Shown here one piece after another: positions 9,143 through 29,519 of a stretch of 49,222 nt of DNA. Source of the stretch: an uncultured delta proteobacterium (GTDB lineage: Bacteria > Myxococcota_A > Polyangia > Haliangiales > Haliangiaceae); NCBI GenBank assembly GCA_900696455.1, contig CAADGB010000423.1, positions 1-49,222 of the forward strand. The letters run 5' to 3'. The position numbers were made by a program, and so were the translations under genes. Each line of letters starts with the position of its first letter. Positions within the stretch are counted from its first letter, which is position 1. Below the pieces are notes generated by a model, which was given only the letters and a program-made list of their open reading frames with translations, had not been told where the DNA came from and did not search any database.

Positions 9143-9966
9143 CGCGCCCGCTCCCGCTCGCGCGCGCGCTCGCCCTTGGCGTCGCGCAGCATGTGGTCGT
9201 CGGGATCGCGCAGGGCCCCGGGCCGGATCTCGACCCGGCCGGTCAGGCCGTGGACGAGCACGGTGTGGACCTCGTCCTCGGTGCCGAGCTGGATGATCGC
9301 CTTCTCGGCCCAGCCCAGCGGGAAGAACGAGATGCTGACCTGCCCGCCCGACACCGACTGCTCGAGGTGCTGGACCCAGACCTCGCGGAGCTTGATGCCG
9401 CGCCCGCTCTGCAGCGCGCGCCGCAGCTCGCGCCCCGTGGCGTCGCCCGACAGCACCGGCCCCAGCGCCTCGGCGGCGGCGCCGGTGCCCAGCAGCTCGC
9501 ACACCCGGCCGCCGACCTTCTTGCCGGCGAGCGCCGCCGCCATCTTCGCCTCCTCCTCGGGCGACGCCGCCTGGAGCTGGCCGGCCGGCAAGGTCGCGAG
9601 GCGCTGCCGCGCCTCCTCCAGGGCCTCGGCCGCGCTCTCGGGGTCGACCTTCTCCTCCTCCTTGCTGCGCGTCAGCGTGGGATCGCCGGTGCAGGCCTCG
9701 ACCCAGTAGGCGTGCTTGTCGAAGTCGAGCACCACCCGCGTCGGCAGGCCGCCCTCGACCGACAGGAGCTGGGCCCGGCGCAGCACCGCCGCCAGGTCGG
9801 CGGCGTCCTCGTCGAGCGCCGCCCCCGACAGCCAGCGGAAGCTGCTGTAGCCGATGTAGGCCATGGCCCCGATGATCGCCATCACGATCATCAGCTCGAG
9901 CACGGTCATGCCGCGGCGGCGATGGCGCCGCGGGCTCGACCGGAGGTGGGCTCGAGGGTGGCTCAT
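9139..9966 (-). CDS. gspH: Type II secretion minor pseudopilin GspH
   Basis: A 275-residue pseudopilin. A 19-residue Arg/His-rich leader ends in RRRG, then MTVLELMIVMAIIGAMAYIGY. The head domain starts normally (DLAAVLRRAQLLSVEGGLPTRVVLDFD), is interrupted by a roughly 100-residue Ala/Glu-rich helical insertion with charged KEEE and EALEEARQRL segments, and resumes at GRGIKLREVWV through VHGLTGRVEI. The C-terminus is an Arg/Glu repeat (RARERERAR). It is well above the usual 150-170 residues. Confidence 0.88.
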   Translation of the reverse strand: MSHPRAHLRSSPRRHRRRGMTVLELMIVMAIIGAMAYIGYSSFRWLSGAALDEDAADLAAVLRRAQLLSVEGGLPTRVVLDFDKHAYWVEACTGDPTLTRSKEEEKVDPESAAEALEEARQRLATLPAGQLQAASPEEEAKMAAALAGKKVGGRVCELLGTGAAAEALGPVLSGDATGRELRRALQSGRGIKLREVWVQHLEQSVSGGQVSISFFPLGWAEKAIIQLGTEDEVHTVLVHGLTGRVEIRPGALRDPDDHMLRDAKGERARERERAR

Positions 9967-9993
9967 GGTCCCGTCACGCGCGGCGCGCGCGCC

Positions 9994-10458
9994 TCACTGA
10001 TCCCACGACTTGATGTCGTCGCCGGTGCCCTCGCGCTTGTCCTCGCCCTTGCTCAGCACGGCGATGCCGACGGCGCCCGCCGGCAGGTCGCTGCACTTGA
10101 TGACGTACTCCTCGCCCCACGGATCCTTGGGGTTGGCGGTGGCCATGTACTCGCCGAGGTTGGCGGGCGTCGGGCACTTGCCGGCGTTGCCCGGGCGCGA
10201 CACCCACTGCGAGTAGGCCTCGAACGCCATCTTCTTGACCGTGGCGCGCGCGATGTCGGTCTTGCTCTCGCCGAACATCTTGAGCACCTGGGGCCCGACC
10301 AGGAGGCCCATGACCAGGGCGAGGATCGCCAGCACGATCATGATCTCGAGCAGGGTCATGCCCGCGATCCGGCGCAGGCGCCGGCGGAGGCCGCGGCGGC
10401 CGGTGACCGGGCCGGTGGCCGGGCCGGTGGACGAGGTGGACGAGGCGGTGGGCGTCAT
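9994..10458 (-). CDS. gspG: Type II secretion major pseudopilin GspG
   Basis: A 154-residue protein that forms the body of the pseudopilus. The cleavage site is RRIAG with mature MTLLEIMIVLAILALVMGLL. The C-terminal head carries KDPWGEEYVIKC and DKREGTGDDIKSWDQ, the calcium-binding loop and end typical of GspG. The leader is unusually long (33 residues, Ser/Thr/Pro-rich then Arg-rich), but AGGAG lies 8 bases before this ATG, which supports the start. It sits 25 bases after gspF. Confidence 0.93.
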   Translation of the reverse strand: MTPTASSTSSTGPATGPVTGRRGLRRRLRRIAGMTLLEIMIVLAILALVMGLLVGPQVLKMFGESKTDIARATVKKMAFEAYSQWVSRPGNAGKCPTPANLGEYMATANPKDPWGEEYVIKCSDLPAGAVGIAVLSKGEDKREGTGDDIKSWDQ

Positions 10459-10483
10459 GACGGGATCTCCTCAGCGCGAGCGG

Positions 10484-11757
10484 TCACTTGAACTGACCCA
10501 TCCCCATGATGGGCTGCAGGATCGAGAAGACGATGAAGGCGACGGCGCCGCCCATGCCGACCAGCATGAGCGGCTCGAGCATGGCGGTGGCGCGGCCGAG
10601 GCGGAGGTCGACCTCGTTCTCGTAGGTCTCGGCCACCCGCTCGAGCATCTGCTCGAGCGCGCCGGCGCGCTCGCCGACCGCCACCATGTGGGTCATCATG
10701 GCCGGGAACTGGCCCGAGCGCTTGAGCGTGAGCGCCAGCGACTCGCCCTCGGTGACCGCCTGCTTGGCGTCCTCGACCGCCTTGCGCATGACGACGTTGG
10801 CCATGATCTGCTTGGCGGTGTCGAGGGCGCGCAGCATGGGCACGCCGGACTGCAGCATCGTGCCCAGGGTGCGGGCGAAGCGGGCGACGTTGATCTTGCG
10901 GGCCAGGTCGCCGATCATCGGCATGCGCAGGATCCAGCGGTGCCACACCTCGCGCCCGCCCTCGCTCTTGATCCAGGCGCGGAACCCCCAGATCGCGCCG
11001 GCCCAGAACAGCACGATCCACAGCAGGTAGTCGCGGATCGTGTCGGCGACCCAGATGAGGAAGCGGGTGTTGAGCGGCAGGACCTTGCCCTGCGACTTGA
11101 ACATCTTGGTGATCTCGGGGATGACCGCGACCATCAGGACGCCCATGATGGCGATGCCGACCACGACCATGATCACCGGGTAGATCATGGCGCTCTGCAC
11201 CTTGGCCTTCAGCTTCTGCGAGCTGTCGAGGAAGTCGGCCAGCCGGTTCAGCACGTCGTCGAGGTTGCCCGCGACCTCGCCGGCCTTGACCATCGACACG
11301 AAGAGCTCGTCGAACAGCTTGGGGTGCTTGCTCAGGGCGTCGCCGAACGAGCTACCCTCGTTGACCATGGTCCGCACCTCGCCCAGCGGCACCTTGAGGC
11401 GGACGTTGTCGGTCTGCTCGAACAGCGTGCCCAGGGCCTCGGCCAGGGCGATGCCGCTCTTGAGCAGGGTGGCGAGCTGGCGGGTGAAGTTGGCGATGTC
11501 GGTCTTCTTGACCCCGCCGAAGATCGCGCCGAGGTCGACCTCCTTGGACCGCGCGCCCCCGGCCTCCCCGGCCGCCGCGCCCGCGACCGCCTTGCCCGCC
11601 GCCGGGCGCTTGCCGCCCTGCTTGGACGGCGTGCACTCGGTGATGATCACGCCCTCCTTCTTGAGGAGCTGACGCAGGAGCTTGGGCGAGTCGGCGTCGC
11701 GCACGCCGCCCACGCTCTTGCCGCTGGGCCCGATGCCTTTGTACGCCCACATCGGCA

Positions 11758-11758
<1 letters not shown>
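10484..11758 (-). CDS. gspF: Type II secretion inner-membrane platform protein GspF
   Basis: A 424-residue polytopic protein at the centre of the assembly platform, working with the GspE ATPase. It begins VPMWAYKGIGPSGK, the usual GspF opening, from a GTG whose first base is shared with the gspE stop; the ATG two codons later is an alternative. Two homologous cytoplasmic helical domains (TRQLATLLKSGIALAEAL and ARFARTLGTMLQSGVPMLRAL) alternate with three transmembrane helices. A Lys/Ala/Gly linker at about 45-70 is the only unusual part. Confidence 0.93.
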
Positions 11759-13529
<1,771 letters not shown>

Positions 13530-13533
<4 letters not shown>

Positions 13534-15908
13534 TTCCGGCGCTCCGCGCCGCCGGCCGGGGCCGGGGCCGGGCCGGGAGTCGGCGTCGGCGCCGGCGCCG
13601 GCGTCGCCCCCGGGGCCTCGGGCTTGCGCTCCTCGCCGTCGTCGAGGCCGTCGCCGGCGCCCGGCAGGCTGTACTCGACGGCGCCGTCGATCACGCGCAG
13701 GTCGCGCTGCTCGAGGGAGCGCAGCAGCTCGCGCTCGACCTCGACCGCCTGGATCGTCCGGTTGATCTCCTCGACCACGCCGCGCTTGCGGCGGTAGTCG
13801 ACCCGCGGCAGGAAGGCGGCCTTGTCGAGGTTGTGGAACGCGCGCAGGAACTCGTTGCGCTCGCGCACCTTGCGCTCGACGATCGCGTTGAGGTCGAGCT
13901 GGTCGTGGATGACGTACGGGGTGAGCAGGACCAGCAGGTTGGTCTTCTTCTTGTCGCGCCGGGTGTACTTGAACAGGTAGCCGAGGATGGGGATGTCACC
14001 GAGGAACGGCACCTTGGACTCGCTGTACGAGACCCGGTCCGAGATCAGGCCGCCGATGACGATGCTCTGCTGATCCTTCACCACCACCGTGGTCTTGATC
14101 TTGCGCTTGGTCCACGACGGCCCGAGCTGGGGGTCGCGCTCGCCGACGTCCTGGATCTCCTGCTCGATCTTGAGCGTGACCATGTTGCTGGCGTTGATCG
14201 CCGGCGTGATCTTCATCGCGAGCTGGATGTCCTGGCGCTGGATCGAGACGTTGCCGAAGCCGGGCAGGCCGCCGGTGCCGCCGGCGACCGGCAGGCCGAA
14301 GTTGACGCCGCCGATGTACGGGATGTTCTGACCGACCGAGATCTCGGCCTCCTGGTTGTTGGTGGCCAGGATGTGCGGGCTCGACAGCACGTTGACGTTC
14401 GACGACTTGGCCAGGGCCTGGAACAGCACCGCGTACGACGGGATGCTGGTGCCGAGCAGCTCCTGTGACTGGGGCAGGATCGGCCCCAGCAGGCCGCCGA
14501 TGAGGCCGGTGGCCGAGATCAGCGTCGAGAGCTGGAGCGACTTGAGGTCGCTGCCCTGGACGCCGCCGAACACGATCGCGTCCTCGTTGTCGCCCACCGG
14601 CAGGCCGCCGTGGAAGCTGGTCCCGAGATCGAGCCCGCTGCCGACGTTGAGCTCGAGGATGACGGCCTCGATGAAGACCTGGCGGCGCGGCAGATCGAGG
14701 GCGCGGACCACGCTCTTGAGGGCCTGGAAGTCGCGGCCGCTCGACAGCACCACCAGCGAGTTGGTGGGCGCGTCGTGGGTGATGCGGACCTGGCCCTCGA
14801 AGGCGGCGCCGCCGCCGTCGCTCGCCGCCGGCACCGCCACCGGCCGCCCGGCCGGGGTCCGGGTCGCGGCCGCGCCGCCGCCGCCGCGCTGGGCCTGCTG
14901 CGACACGCCGGTGAGCGCGGCGTTGAGGGTGGTCGCCAGCTCCTCGGCCGAGGCGTTCTCCAGCGGGTAGACGTGGATCGAGCCGGTGTCGCCACCCTCG
15001 ATCTGGACGTCGAGGCGATCGACCAGCGCCCGCACCCGCAGGTAGCCGGCCTCGCTCGACAGCAGGATGAGCGTGTTGGTGCGCTCGTCGGCCATGATCT
15101 TGGTCGGCAGCGCGGCGCGGACGTCGCCGGTGGCGGCGCCGGCCGCGCCCTTGGCCCCGGGCGCGCCGCCGGCGATGCCCAGGATCTCGCTCAGCTTGGC
15201 GGCGAGCTGCATGGCGTCGGAGTACTTGACCTGGATCGTGTAGATGCCCTCGCCCGAGGCCGGCCGGTCGAGCTCCTTGGAGATCGTGACCATGTCGCGG
15301 ATGTGGCTCGAGTAGTCGGTGATGACCAGGACCCCGGCCTTCTGCACCGGCTGGATCACGCCGATGTTCGACTTGACCACCGACAGCGCGTTCGACAGGT
15401 CGTCGACGGCGACGTGCTGCGGGCGCAGGATGAGGCGGACCACGTCGTCGGAGTTGCCGGGCGAGCCCTTGCGGTAGATGGGCACGGTCTCGCTCTTGGC
15501 GTTGGCGGCCTCGACCACGCGCAGGACGTTGCCCTTGGGCACGACCGTCAGCCCCATCGTCGACAGGCCGACCAGGAACACCCGGTAGGCCTGCTGCGGC
15601 GTCATCTTGACCGGGGCGATGATCGTGAGCTTCTTCGAGCGCTGCAGGATGCTCGACTCGTAGATGAAGTTCTTGCAGGTGAAGCTCATGGCCCAGGTCA
15701 GCAGATCCTTGAGCTCGGTCTCCTGCTTGAGCGTGACCGCGAACGAGGCCTTGGCCTTGCCGCAGGCGTAGAGCTGGGCGTCCTCGCCGGGCGCGGTGTC
15801 GCCGGGCTGGGCGTGGGCGGGGCGCAGCCCGGCGCCGGCGACCGCCAGGCAGAGGAGCAGCGTGGCGGCCGACGCGAGGAAGGTCGGGGGACGGCGGGTG
15901 TGGATCAT
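13530..15908 (-). CDS. gspD: Type II secretion outer-membrane secretin GspD
   Basis: A 792-residue secretin. A signal peptide (about 1-34, cleaved near AHAQ) precedes an N0 domain, three N1-N3 type repeats (for example VRLILRPQHVAVDDLSNALSV and TIQVKYSDAMQLAAKLSEIL) and the membrane secretin domain with VPFLGDIPILGYLFKY and LLVLLTPYVI. The N3 domain holds a Gly/Ala/Arg-rich loop. The C-terminal 60 residues are acidic then Pro/Ala-rich; no S-domain can be assigned with confidence. It forms the outer-membrane pore and is preceded by gspC. Confidence 0.95.
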
Positions 15909-15942
15909 GAGGGAGCCTGTCGTGAGCGCGGTCGAGCGAGCG

Positions 15943-16916
15943 CTAGCGGATCGTGTAGTTGAGGGTCACGGGCTTGCCGCGACGGGTGACGTTGACCTGG
16001 AGGCTCTGGGCGTCGCGCACCTTGCCGTAGACCTCCATCGCCTTGTCCATCGAGTTGAGCTCCATGCCGTTGATGGCGTGCAGCGTGTCGCCGTTGGCGA
16101 AGCCGAGCTTGGCGTAGACCGAGCTGGGCCGGACCGCGTACAGCTTGAAGCCGTTGGGCTCGCCGTTCTTCGACGACGGCATCACCCGCGCCCCCTTGGC
16201 CACCGCCATGGGGTTGGCCAGCACCTTGTCGACCAGCGACCGATCGATCTCGTACGTGGTCTCGTCGATCTTGCGCACGCCGCGATCGATGGCGGCGGTG
16301 AGATCGTCGCCGCTGTCGGCGCTGACCGGCGCCTCGGCCGCCACCGCGGTGGTCGCCGGCAGGACCGGCGGCTCGCCGGTGATCGAGATCCGCTCCCGGC
16401 GGCCGGTGGCCTCGTTCTGGAAGTCGACGTACTTGTAGTGGATCGCCACCACCTTGCCGGCGGCGGGGATCACGGTCGGCCGCGACGGATCGGCCCGCTT
16501 GTCGTCGTGGAGCCAGTACGCGCCTTGCTTCTGGGTGGCGGTGTTGAGGATGGTGGCGAAGGCCTCGTGAGCGTGGCGTGGATCGGTGACGTGGGTGGCG
16601 ACCAGGAGCAGCGGCAGCCCGGTCATCTGCACGCTGTTGGGATCGGCGGCGACCCCCGGGGTCGCGGTCGCCGGCACCGGCGGCAGGCAGGTCGAGCAGA
16701 ACATGTTGCGGTCGATGAGCGGCTGCCCGACCTTGGTCCGGCTCGCCACCGGGGCCGACGGCGACGGCGCCGGCGGCTTGACCTGGGGGCTGCGCTTGGC
16801 GTCGGCGAGCAGCCGGGACTCCGCGACGTGGTTGACCAGGCGGGCGGCGAACACCGCCGACAGGGCGACCGCCAGGGCCACCACCACCCAGAAGTAGCGC
16901 TTGACCAGCTCCTGCA

Positions 16917-16917
<1 letters not shown>
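15943..16917 (-). CDS. gspC: Type II secretion protein GspC with PDZ domain
   Basis: A 324-residue inner-membrane protein: one transmembrane helix at about 8-27, a periplasmic homology region (PLIDRNMF to GLPLLLVATHV), and a C-terminal PDZ domain (GFKLYAVRPSSVYAKLGFANGDTLHAINGMEL shortened in description). GspC bridges the inner platform to the secretin N0 domain and helps select substrate. A CSTC pair just after the RNMF block is unusual and could form a disulfide. The ATG overlaps the response-regulator stop as ATGA; the frame runs open upstream but that part is a shadow of the regulator's Asp-rich tail. Confidence 0.9.
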
Positions 16918-18584
<1,667 letters not shown>

Positions 18585-18605
18585 GGGAGCACCAGGCAGG
18601 CTGAC

Positions 18606-18621
18606 TACAAGCCTGATGCCA
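18606..18621 (-). promoter_or_regulatory. Sigma-54-like -24/-12 element upstream of the response regulator
   Basis: On the minus strand TGGCAT, 5 bases, TTGTA matches the -24/-12 pattern TGGCAC-N5-TTGCA except for two bases, one of them the conserved C of the -12 element. A start about 12 bases downstream would fall roughly 10 bases before the ATG at 18584. This would allow the regulator to activate its own operon. The C-to-T change makes it tentative. Confidence 0.3.
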
Positions 18622-18734
18622 GCCCTGTTCCCTGCCAACCCATCATTTTTCCAGGATCCTGATGGTGCCACCCACCGGCTGCGCGTGCCAGTCAGGCAGC
18701 GGCGAGCGGCCGGCTTGCCACAATGGCACGAGGC

Positions 18735-21512
<2,778 letters not shown>

Positions 21513-21519
21513 CGGCCGG

Positions 21520-21525
21520 ACTGTA
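21520..21525 (-). promoter_or_regulatory. Putative -10 box for the histidine kinase gene
   Basis: TACAGT on the minus strand lies 7 bases before the ATG at 21512, which would give a leaderless or nearly leaderless transcript. It is back-to-back with the plus-strand box at 21531. Confidence 0.5.
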
Positions 21526-21530
21526 CCCGG

Positions 21531-21536
21531 TATGAT
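21531..21536 (+). promoter_or_regulatory. Putative -10 box for the outer-membrane protein gene
   Basis: TATGAT, five of six consensus bases, lies 6 bases before the GTG at 21543, again placing transcription start at the codon. Only 5 bases separate it from the divergent TACAGT box. Confidence 0.55.
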
Positions 21537-21542
21537 CGGCGC

Positions 21543-22763
21543 GTGGGTGCTCGCCGTGGGATCGCCGCCGCCGCCGCCGCCGCCGTCGCCGCCGCCGTGG
21601 TGACGACGGCCGCGCCCGACGCCGCGCGCGGCGAGGAGCCGGTGCCCATCACCGATCGCGCCTGGGCGCTCGATCTCCACCGCGGCGCCGCCCTCGGCAG
21701 CGTCCGCATCGTCGGCATGGGCGGGGTCCAGGTCGCGCTGGCCGAGGGCTCGGCCGGTACGCTGGGCAACCCGGCGGCGCCGGCGGTGCGCAAGGCGACG
21801 TCGACGACGAGGTGGGACTGGGACTTCCACCTCGACGCGCTCGACGCCGTCATCGTCAGCGACCTCGACAACAACGGACGCGACGACGACGACGGCGTCG
21901 CCGCCGACGGCCGCGCCGCCACCACCCTCACCGCCGGCCTCGCCGGCATGTACTACGGCTGGGGCCTCGCGCTGACGGTCTCGTCGGCCCACGAGCGCCT
22001 GACCGATCGCGGCGGTGGGGCGCTCGGCGCCACCGCCACCGTCGGCAAGGTCGCGATCGCCAGCACCTGGGGCGACGAGACCTGGACCGTGGGCGGCGCC
22101 GTGCGCGTCGGCACGCTCGCCGTCGCCGTCGCCAGCGCCGAGCCGCTGTTCTCGCTCACCGGCGCCGGCCTCGAGGGCGGGATCCTGTACCGGCCCCACC
22201 GCGCCGACCTGCGCCTGGGCGCGACCCTGGCCCTGCCGGTGACCGGGCGCGAGGTCGAGGTCGCCGCCTGCGATCCGCTCGACTGCGCGGGCCACATCCT
22301 GCCCGAGCGCGTGGCCGTGCCGTGGGAGCTCGCCGTGGGCGCGGCGTGGCGGCGCGGCCCCACCGCCTGGAACCAGGCGGTGGGCGGTCGCTTCCGCGAC
22401 GAGCGCGCGCTGATCGTCGCCGTCGATCTGCGGGCGGTCGGGGCGGTCGCCGACGGCATGGGGCTCGAGGCGTGGAGCGAGGGCCTGTGGCAGCGCTCGG
22501 GGCGATCGATCGCGCTCGGCGCCAACGCCGGCGTCGAGTGGGAGGCGGTGCCCGGCCGCCTCCGCCTGCGCGGCGGCACCTACTGGGAGCCGGGCCGCTT
22601 CGCCGGCGTCGGCGGCCGCCCTCACCTGACGGTCGGGCTCGAGGTCGGCGTCTTCACCTTCCGGCCGTGGGGGAACACGCGCTACCGCCTGCGCACCGGC
22701 GTCACCGGCGACTTCGCGCCACGCTTCGGCAACGCCGGCCTGTCGCTGGGCTTCTGGAGCTGA
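21543..22763 (+). CDS. Predicted outer-membrane beta-barrel protein (PorV/FadL-like)
   Basis: A 406-residue protein with a long Ala-rich signal peptide (about 1-31) and the opening VRIVGMGGVQVALAEGSAGTLGNPAAPAV, quoted here only as its key parts VGMGG and NPAAP, which resembles the start of PorV/OmpP1/FadL-type barrels. The rest alternates short Gly-rich and aromatic beta-strands (YYGWGLALTV, DLRLGATLAL, LTVGLEVGVFTF) and ends in a terminal aromatic strand LSLGFWS, a usual outer-membrane insertion signal. Substrate is unknown. The GTG start is set by the signal peptide and by the -10-like box 6 bases upstream; the frame is open much further upstream but that is antisense to the kinase. Confidence 0.7.
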   Translation: MGARRGIAAAAAAAVAAAVVTTAAPDAARGEEPVPITDRAWALDLHRGAALGSVRIVGMGGVQVALAEGSAGTLGNPAAPAVRKATSTTRWDWDFHLDALDAVIVSDLDNNGRDDDDGVAADGRAATTLTAGLAGMYYGWGLALTVSSAHERLTDRGGGALGATATVGKVAIASTWGDETWTVGGAVRVGTLAVAVASAEPLFSLTGAGLEGGILYRPHRADLRLGATLALPVTGREVEVAACDPLDCAGHILPERVAVPWELAVGAAWRRGPTAWNQAVGGRFRDERALIVAVDLRAVGAVADGMGLEAWSEGLWQRSGRSIALGANAGVEWEAVPGRLRLRGGTYWEPGRFAGVGGRPHLTVGLEVGVFTFRPWGNTRYRLRTGVTGDFAPRFGNAGLSLGFWS

Positions 22764-22771
22764 TCAGCAGG

Positions 22772-22787
22772 TGATCGACGTCGATCA
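22772..22787. repeat. 16-bp perfect palindrome between two plus-strand genes
   Basis: TGATCGACGTCGATCA lies 8 bases after the outer-membrane protein stop and about 50 bases before the -10-like box of the kinase gene. A second inverted repeat (GTCCGG, 3 bases, CCGGAC) sits at 22802-22816, where a -35 region would be. They may be operators or a terminator hairpin. Confidence 0.5.
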
Positions 22788-22835
22788 GGGCCTCGCATCA
22801 CGTCCGGGTTCCGGACTCCCGGCCCCGGCCCGCGT

Positions 22836-22841
22836 TAGGGT
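22836..22841 (+). promoter_or_regulatory. Putative -10 box for the Ser/Thr kinase gene
   Basis: TAGGGT is followed by 6 bases and the GTG at 22848. It supports that GTG as the true start and suggests a leaderless mRNA. Confidence 0.45.
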
Positions 22842-22847
22842 CGGGCC

Positions 22848-27877
<5,030 letters not shown>

Positions 27878-28214
27878 GTCCTGCCCTCAAGCAAGAAGCC
27901 GGCCCACGGCCCGGGCGCGACCCGGGTGGCCGCGGCGCCGGACCGTGATGTCTCGAGGCGGGCGCGCCGGTCGTTTCCCGCGAGCTCCGAGCGTGGAGCC
28001 GCGATGGCCGGGCCCGATCGCTCGGCGGTGACCGGGGCCGGCGCACCTCGGGGTGTCGACCGCGGTCGACGGAGGACGCGCCCCCGATCCCGAGGACGTG
28101 CGTCCCACGTCGGCCGCGCGGTCACGCCGTCCGGAAGCGATCACCGACCCGCGCGACAAGCGCCGAGAACCGCGGCCCGCGGCGGCTGGTCCGCGCCTTG
28201 AAACCCATCGCGAC
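27878..28214. other. Divergent intergenic region, no gene seen
   Basis: These 337 bases separate the starts of the membrane sigma-54 activator and the cysteine-rich lipoprotein. I see no conserved reading frame. A perfect 16-base palindrome, GTCGACCGCGGTCGAC, lies at 28055-28070 and may be an operator. No TAnnnT box stands close to either start, and no clear -24/-12 element was found. Confidence 0.6.
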
Positions 28215-29492
28215 ATGCGCCCCGCCCTCGCCCGCCTCTCCGCGCTCGTCCGCTGCGCGCTCGCCCTCGCCGCGCTCCTCGTGACCGTCGCCGGCTGCCA
28301 GGTCGGCGACCCCGGCGCCCGCCCCGGGGAGGACGAGGGCGACGAGCGCTACCCCACGCCGGCCTGCGACGGGCCGCTCGGCCCGGCGCGCGATCCTCGG
28401 ACCCTGCCCGCCTGCTGCGAGGAGTTCGTCGGCGGCGCCCACTGCCTGCCCGCCGGGGCGGTCCCCGGCGTGCTGCAGGATCGCTTCGCCCCCTGCGCCG
28501 GCGGCGGCTACTGCGTGCCCGATCCGCTGATCGCCACCGGCGGCGTGTACGAGCCGCCGGCCTGCACCTCGCTCCAGGGCGCCGAGGGCGTGTGCCTGTC
28601 GGGGTGCATCCCCCAGGTCAGCGAGGTCTGGGGCATCCTGCCGCAGGACGGCTGCGACGCCGACGAGCGCTGCGTGCCGTGCGTCAACCCGCTGGACGGC
28701 CAGCCCACCGGCGCCTGCGAGCTGCGCTACACCTGCGAGGGCGGCTTCGGCAGCGGGACGTGTCCGCACACCGGACCGGATCTGATCGATCCCACCACCC
28801 TGCCCGCCTGCCAGCCCGGCGCCCACTGCCTGCCGGTCATGCTGGTCCCCGAGGACCTGCGCGACCGCCTCGCCGACTGCCCGGCGCCCGACGCCGGGAG
28901 CAAGTGCGTGCCCGACGACTTCATCCGCACCGGCGGCAACCACGTGCCGGCGACGTGCGCCTCGGTGGCCGGCGCCGAGGGGCGCTGCCTGTCGCGGGCG
29001 CTGCCCGAGGTCCAGGCCCAGGCCGCGCTCCTGCCCCAGGCGACGTGTGACGCCGACGAGCTGTGCGTCCCGTGCTTCAACCCGCTCGACGGCGCGGACA
29101 CCGGCGCCTGCACCCTGGCCTGCGATCCGGGGCCGACCGAGGGCCCGACCGGGCTGCCGGCCTGCTGCTCGGGGCGGGGCACCTGCGTGCCACGCTCGGC
29201 CGCCGGCGACGACGCCGAGCGGCTGGGCGTCGACGTCTGTCCCGAGGGCGGCGACCTGGTGTGCGCGCCCAACGTCTTCCTCGATCCCGGCTACCAGCCC
29301 GCGACCTGCGAGACCGGCCTCGTCCAGTCGCTCTTCGGCAGCCGCTACGCCGAGGGCCGCTGCCTGCCCGACTGCCTGCCCGACGTCGACAGCTTCCTCC
29401 TCGGCCGCGACGGCTGCGACGTGGGGATGAAGTGCGCGCCCTGCCTCACGCCGCCTTTCGGCCAGCCCAGCGGCGCCTGCGATCCGCGCTGA
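28215..29492 (+). CDS. Cysteine-rich lipoprotein with three tandem repeats
   Basis: A 425-residue lipoprotein (VTVAGC, Cys about 28) with nearly forty cysteines in the mature part. It consists of three repeats of about 110-125 residues, each reading LPAC(C), a Cys-Leu-Pro or Cys-Val-Pro, a Cys-Val-Pro-Asp/Ala-Pro-Asn element, an ATC/ACTS element, AEGRCL or AEGVCL, GCDADE-type, CVPC and TGAC or SGAC. Spacing of the cysteines is kept between repeats, so each is likely a disulfide-bonded unit on the cell surface or periplasmic face. The third repeat is the most divergent. I do not recognise a characterised family and assign no function. The ATG at 28215 is chosen because it gives a normal lipoprotein signal. 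Confidence 0.8.
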   Translation: MRPALARLSALVRCALALAALLVTVAGCQVGDPGARPGEDEGDERYPTPACDGPLGPARDPRTLPACCEEFVGGAHCLPAGAVPGVLQDRFAPCAGGGYCVPDPLIATGGVYEPPACTSLQGAEGVCLSGCIPQVSEVWGILPQDGCDADERCVPCVNPLDGQPTGACELRYTCEGGFGSGTCPHTGPDLIDPTTLPACQPGAHCLPVMLVPEDLRDRLADCPAPDAGSKCVPDDFIRTGGNHVPATCASVAGAEGRCLSRALPEVQAQAALLPQATCDADELCVPCFNPLDGADTGACTLACDPGPTEGPTGLPACCSGRGTCVPRSAAGDDAERLGVDVCPEGGDLVCAPNVFLDPGYQPATCETGLVQSLFGSRYAEGRCLPDCLPDVDSFLLGRDGCDVGMKCAPCLTPPFGQPSGACDPR

Positions 29493-29519
29493 GCCCCCGG
29501 TCCCGGCGCCTTCACCCGC

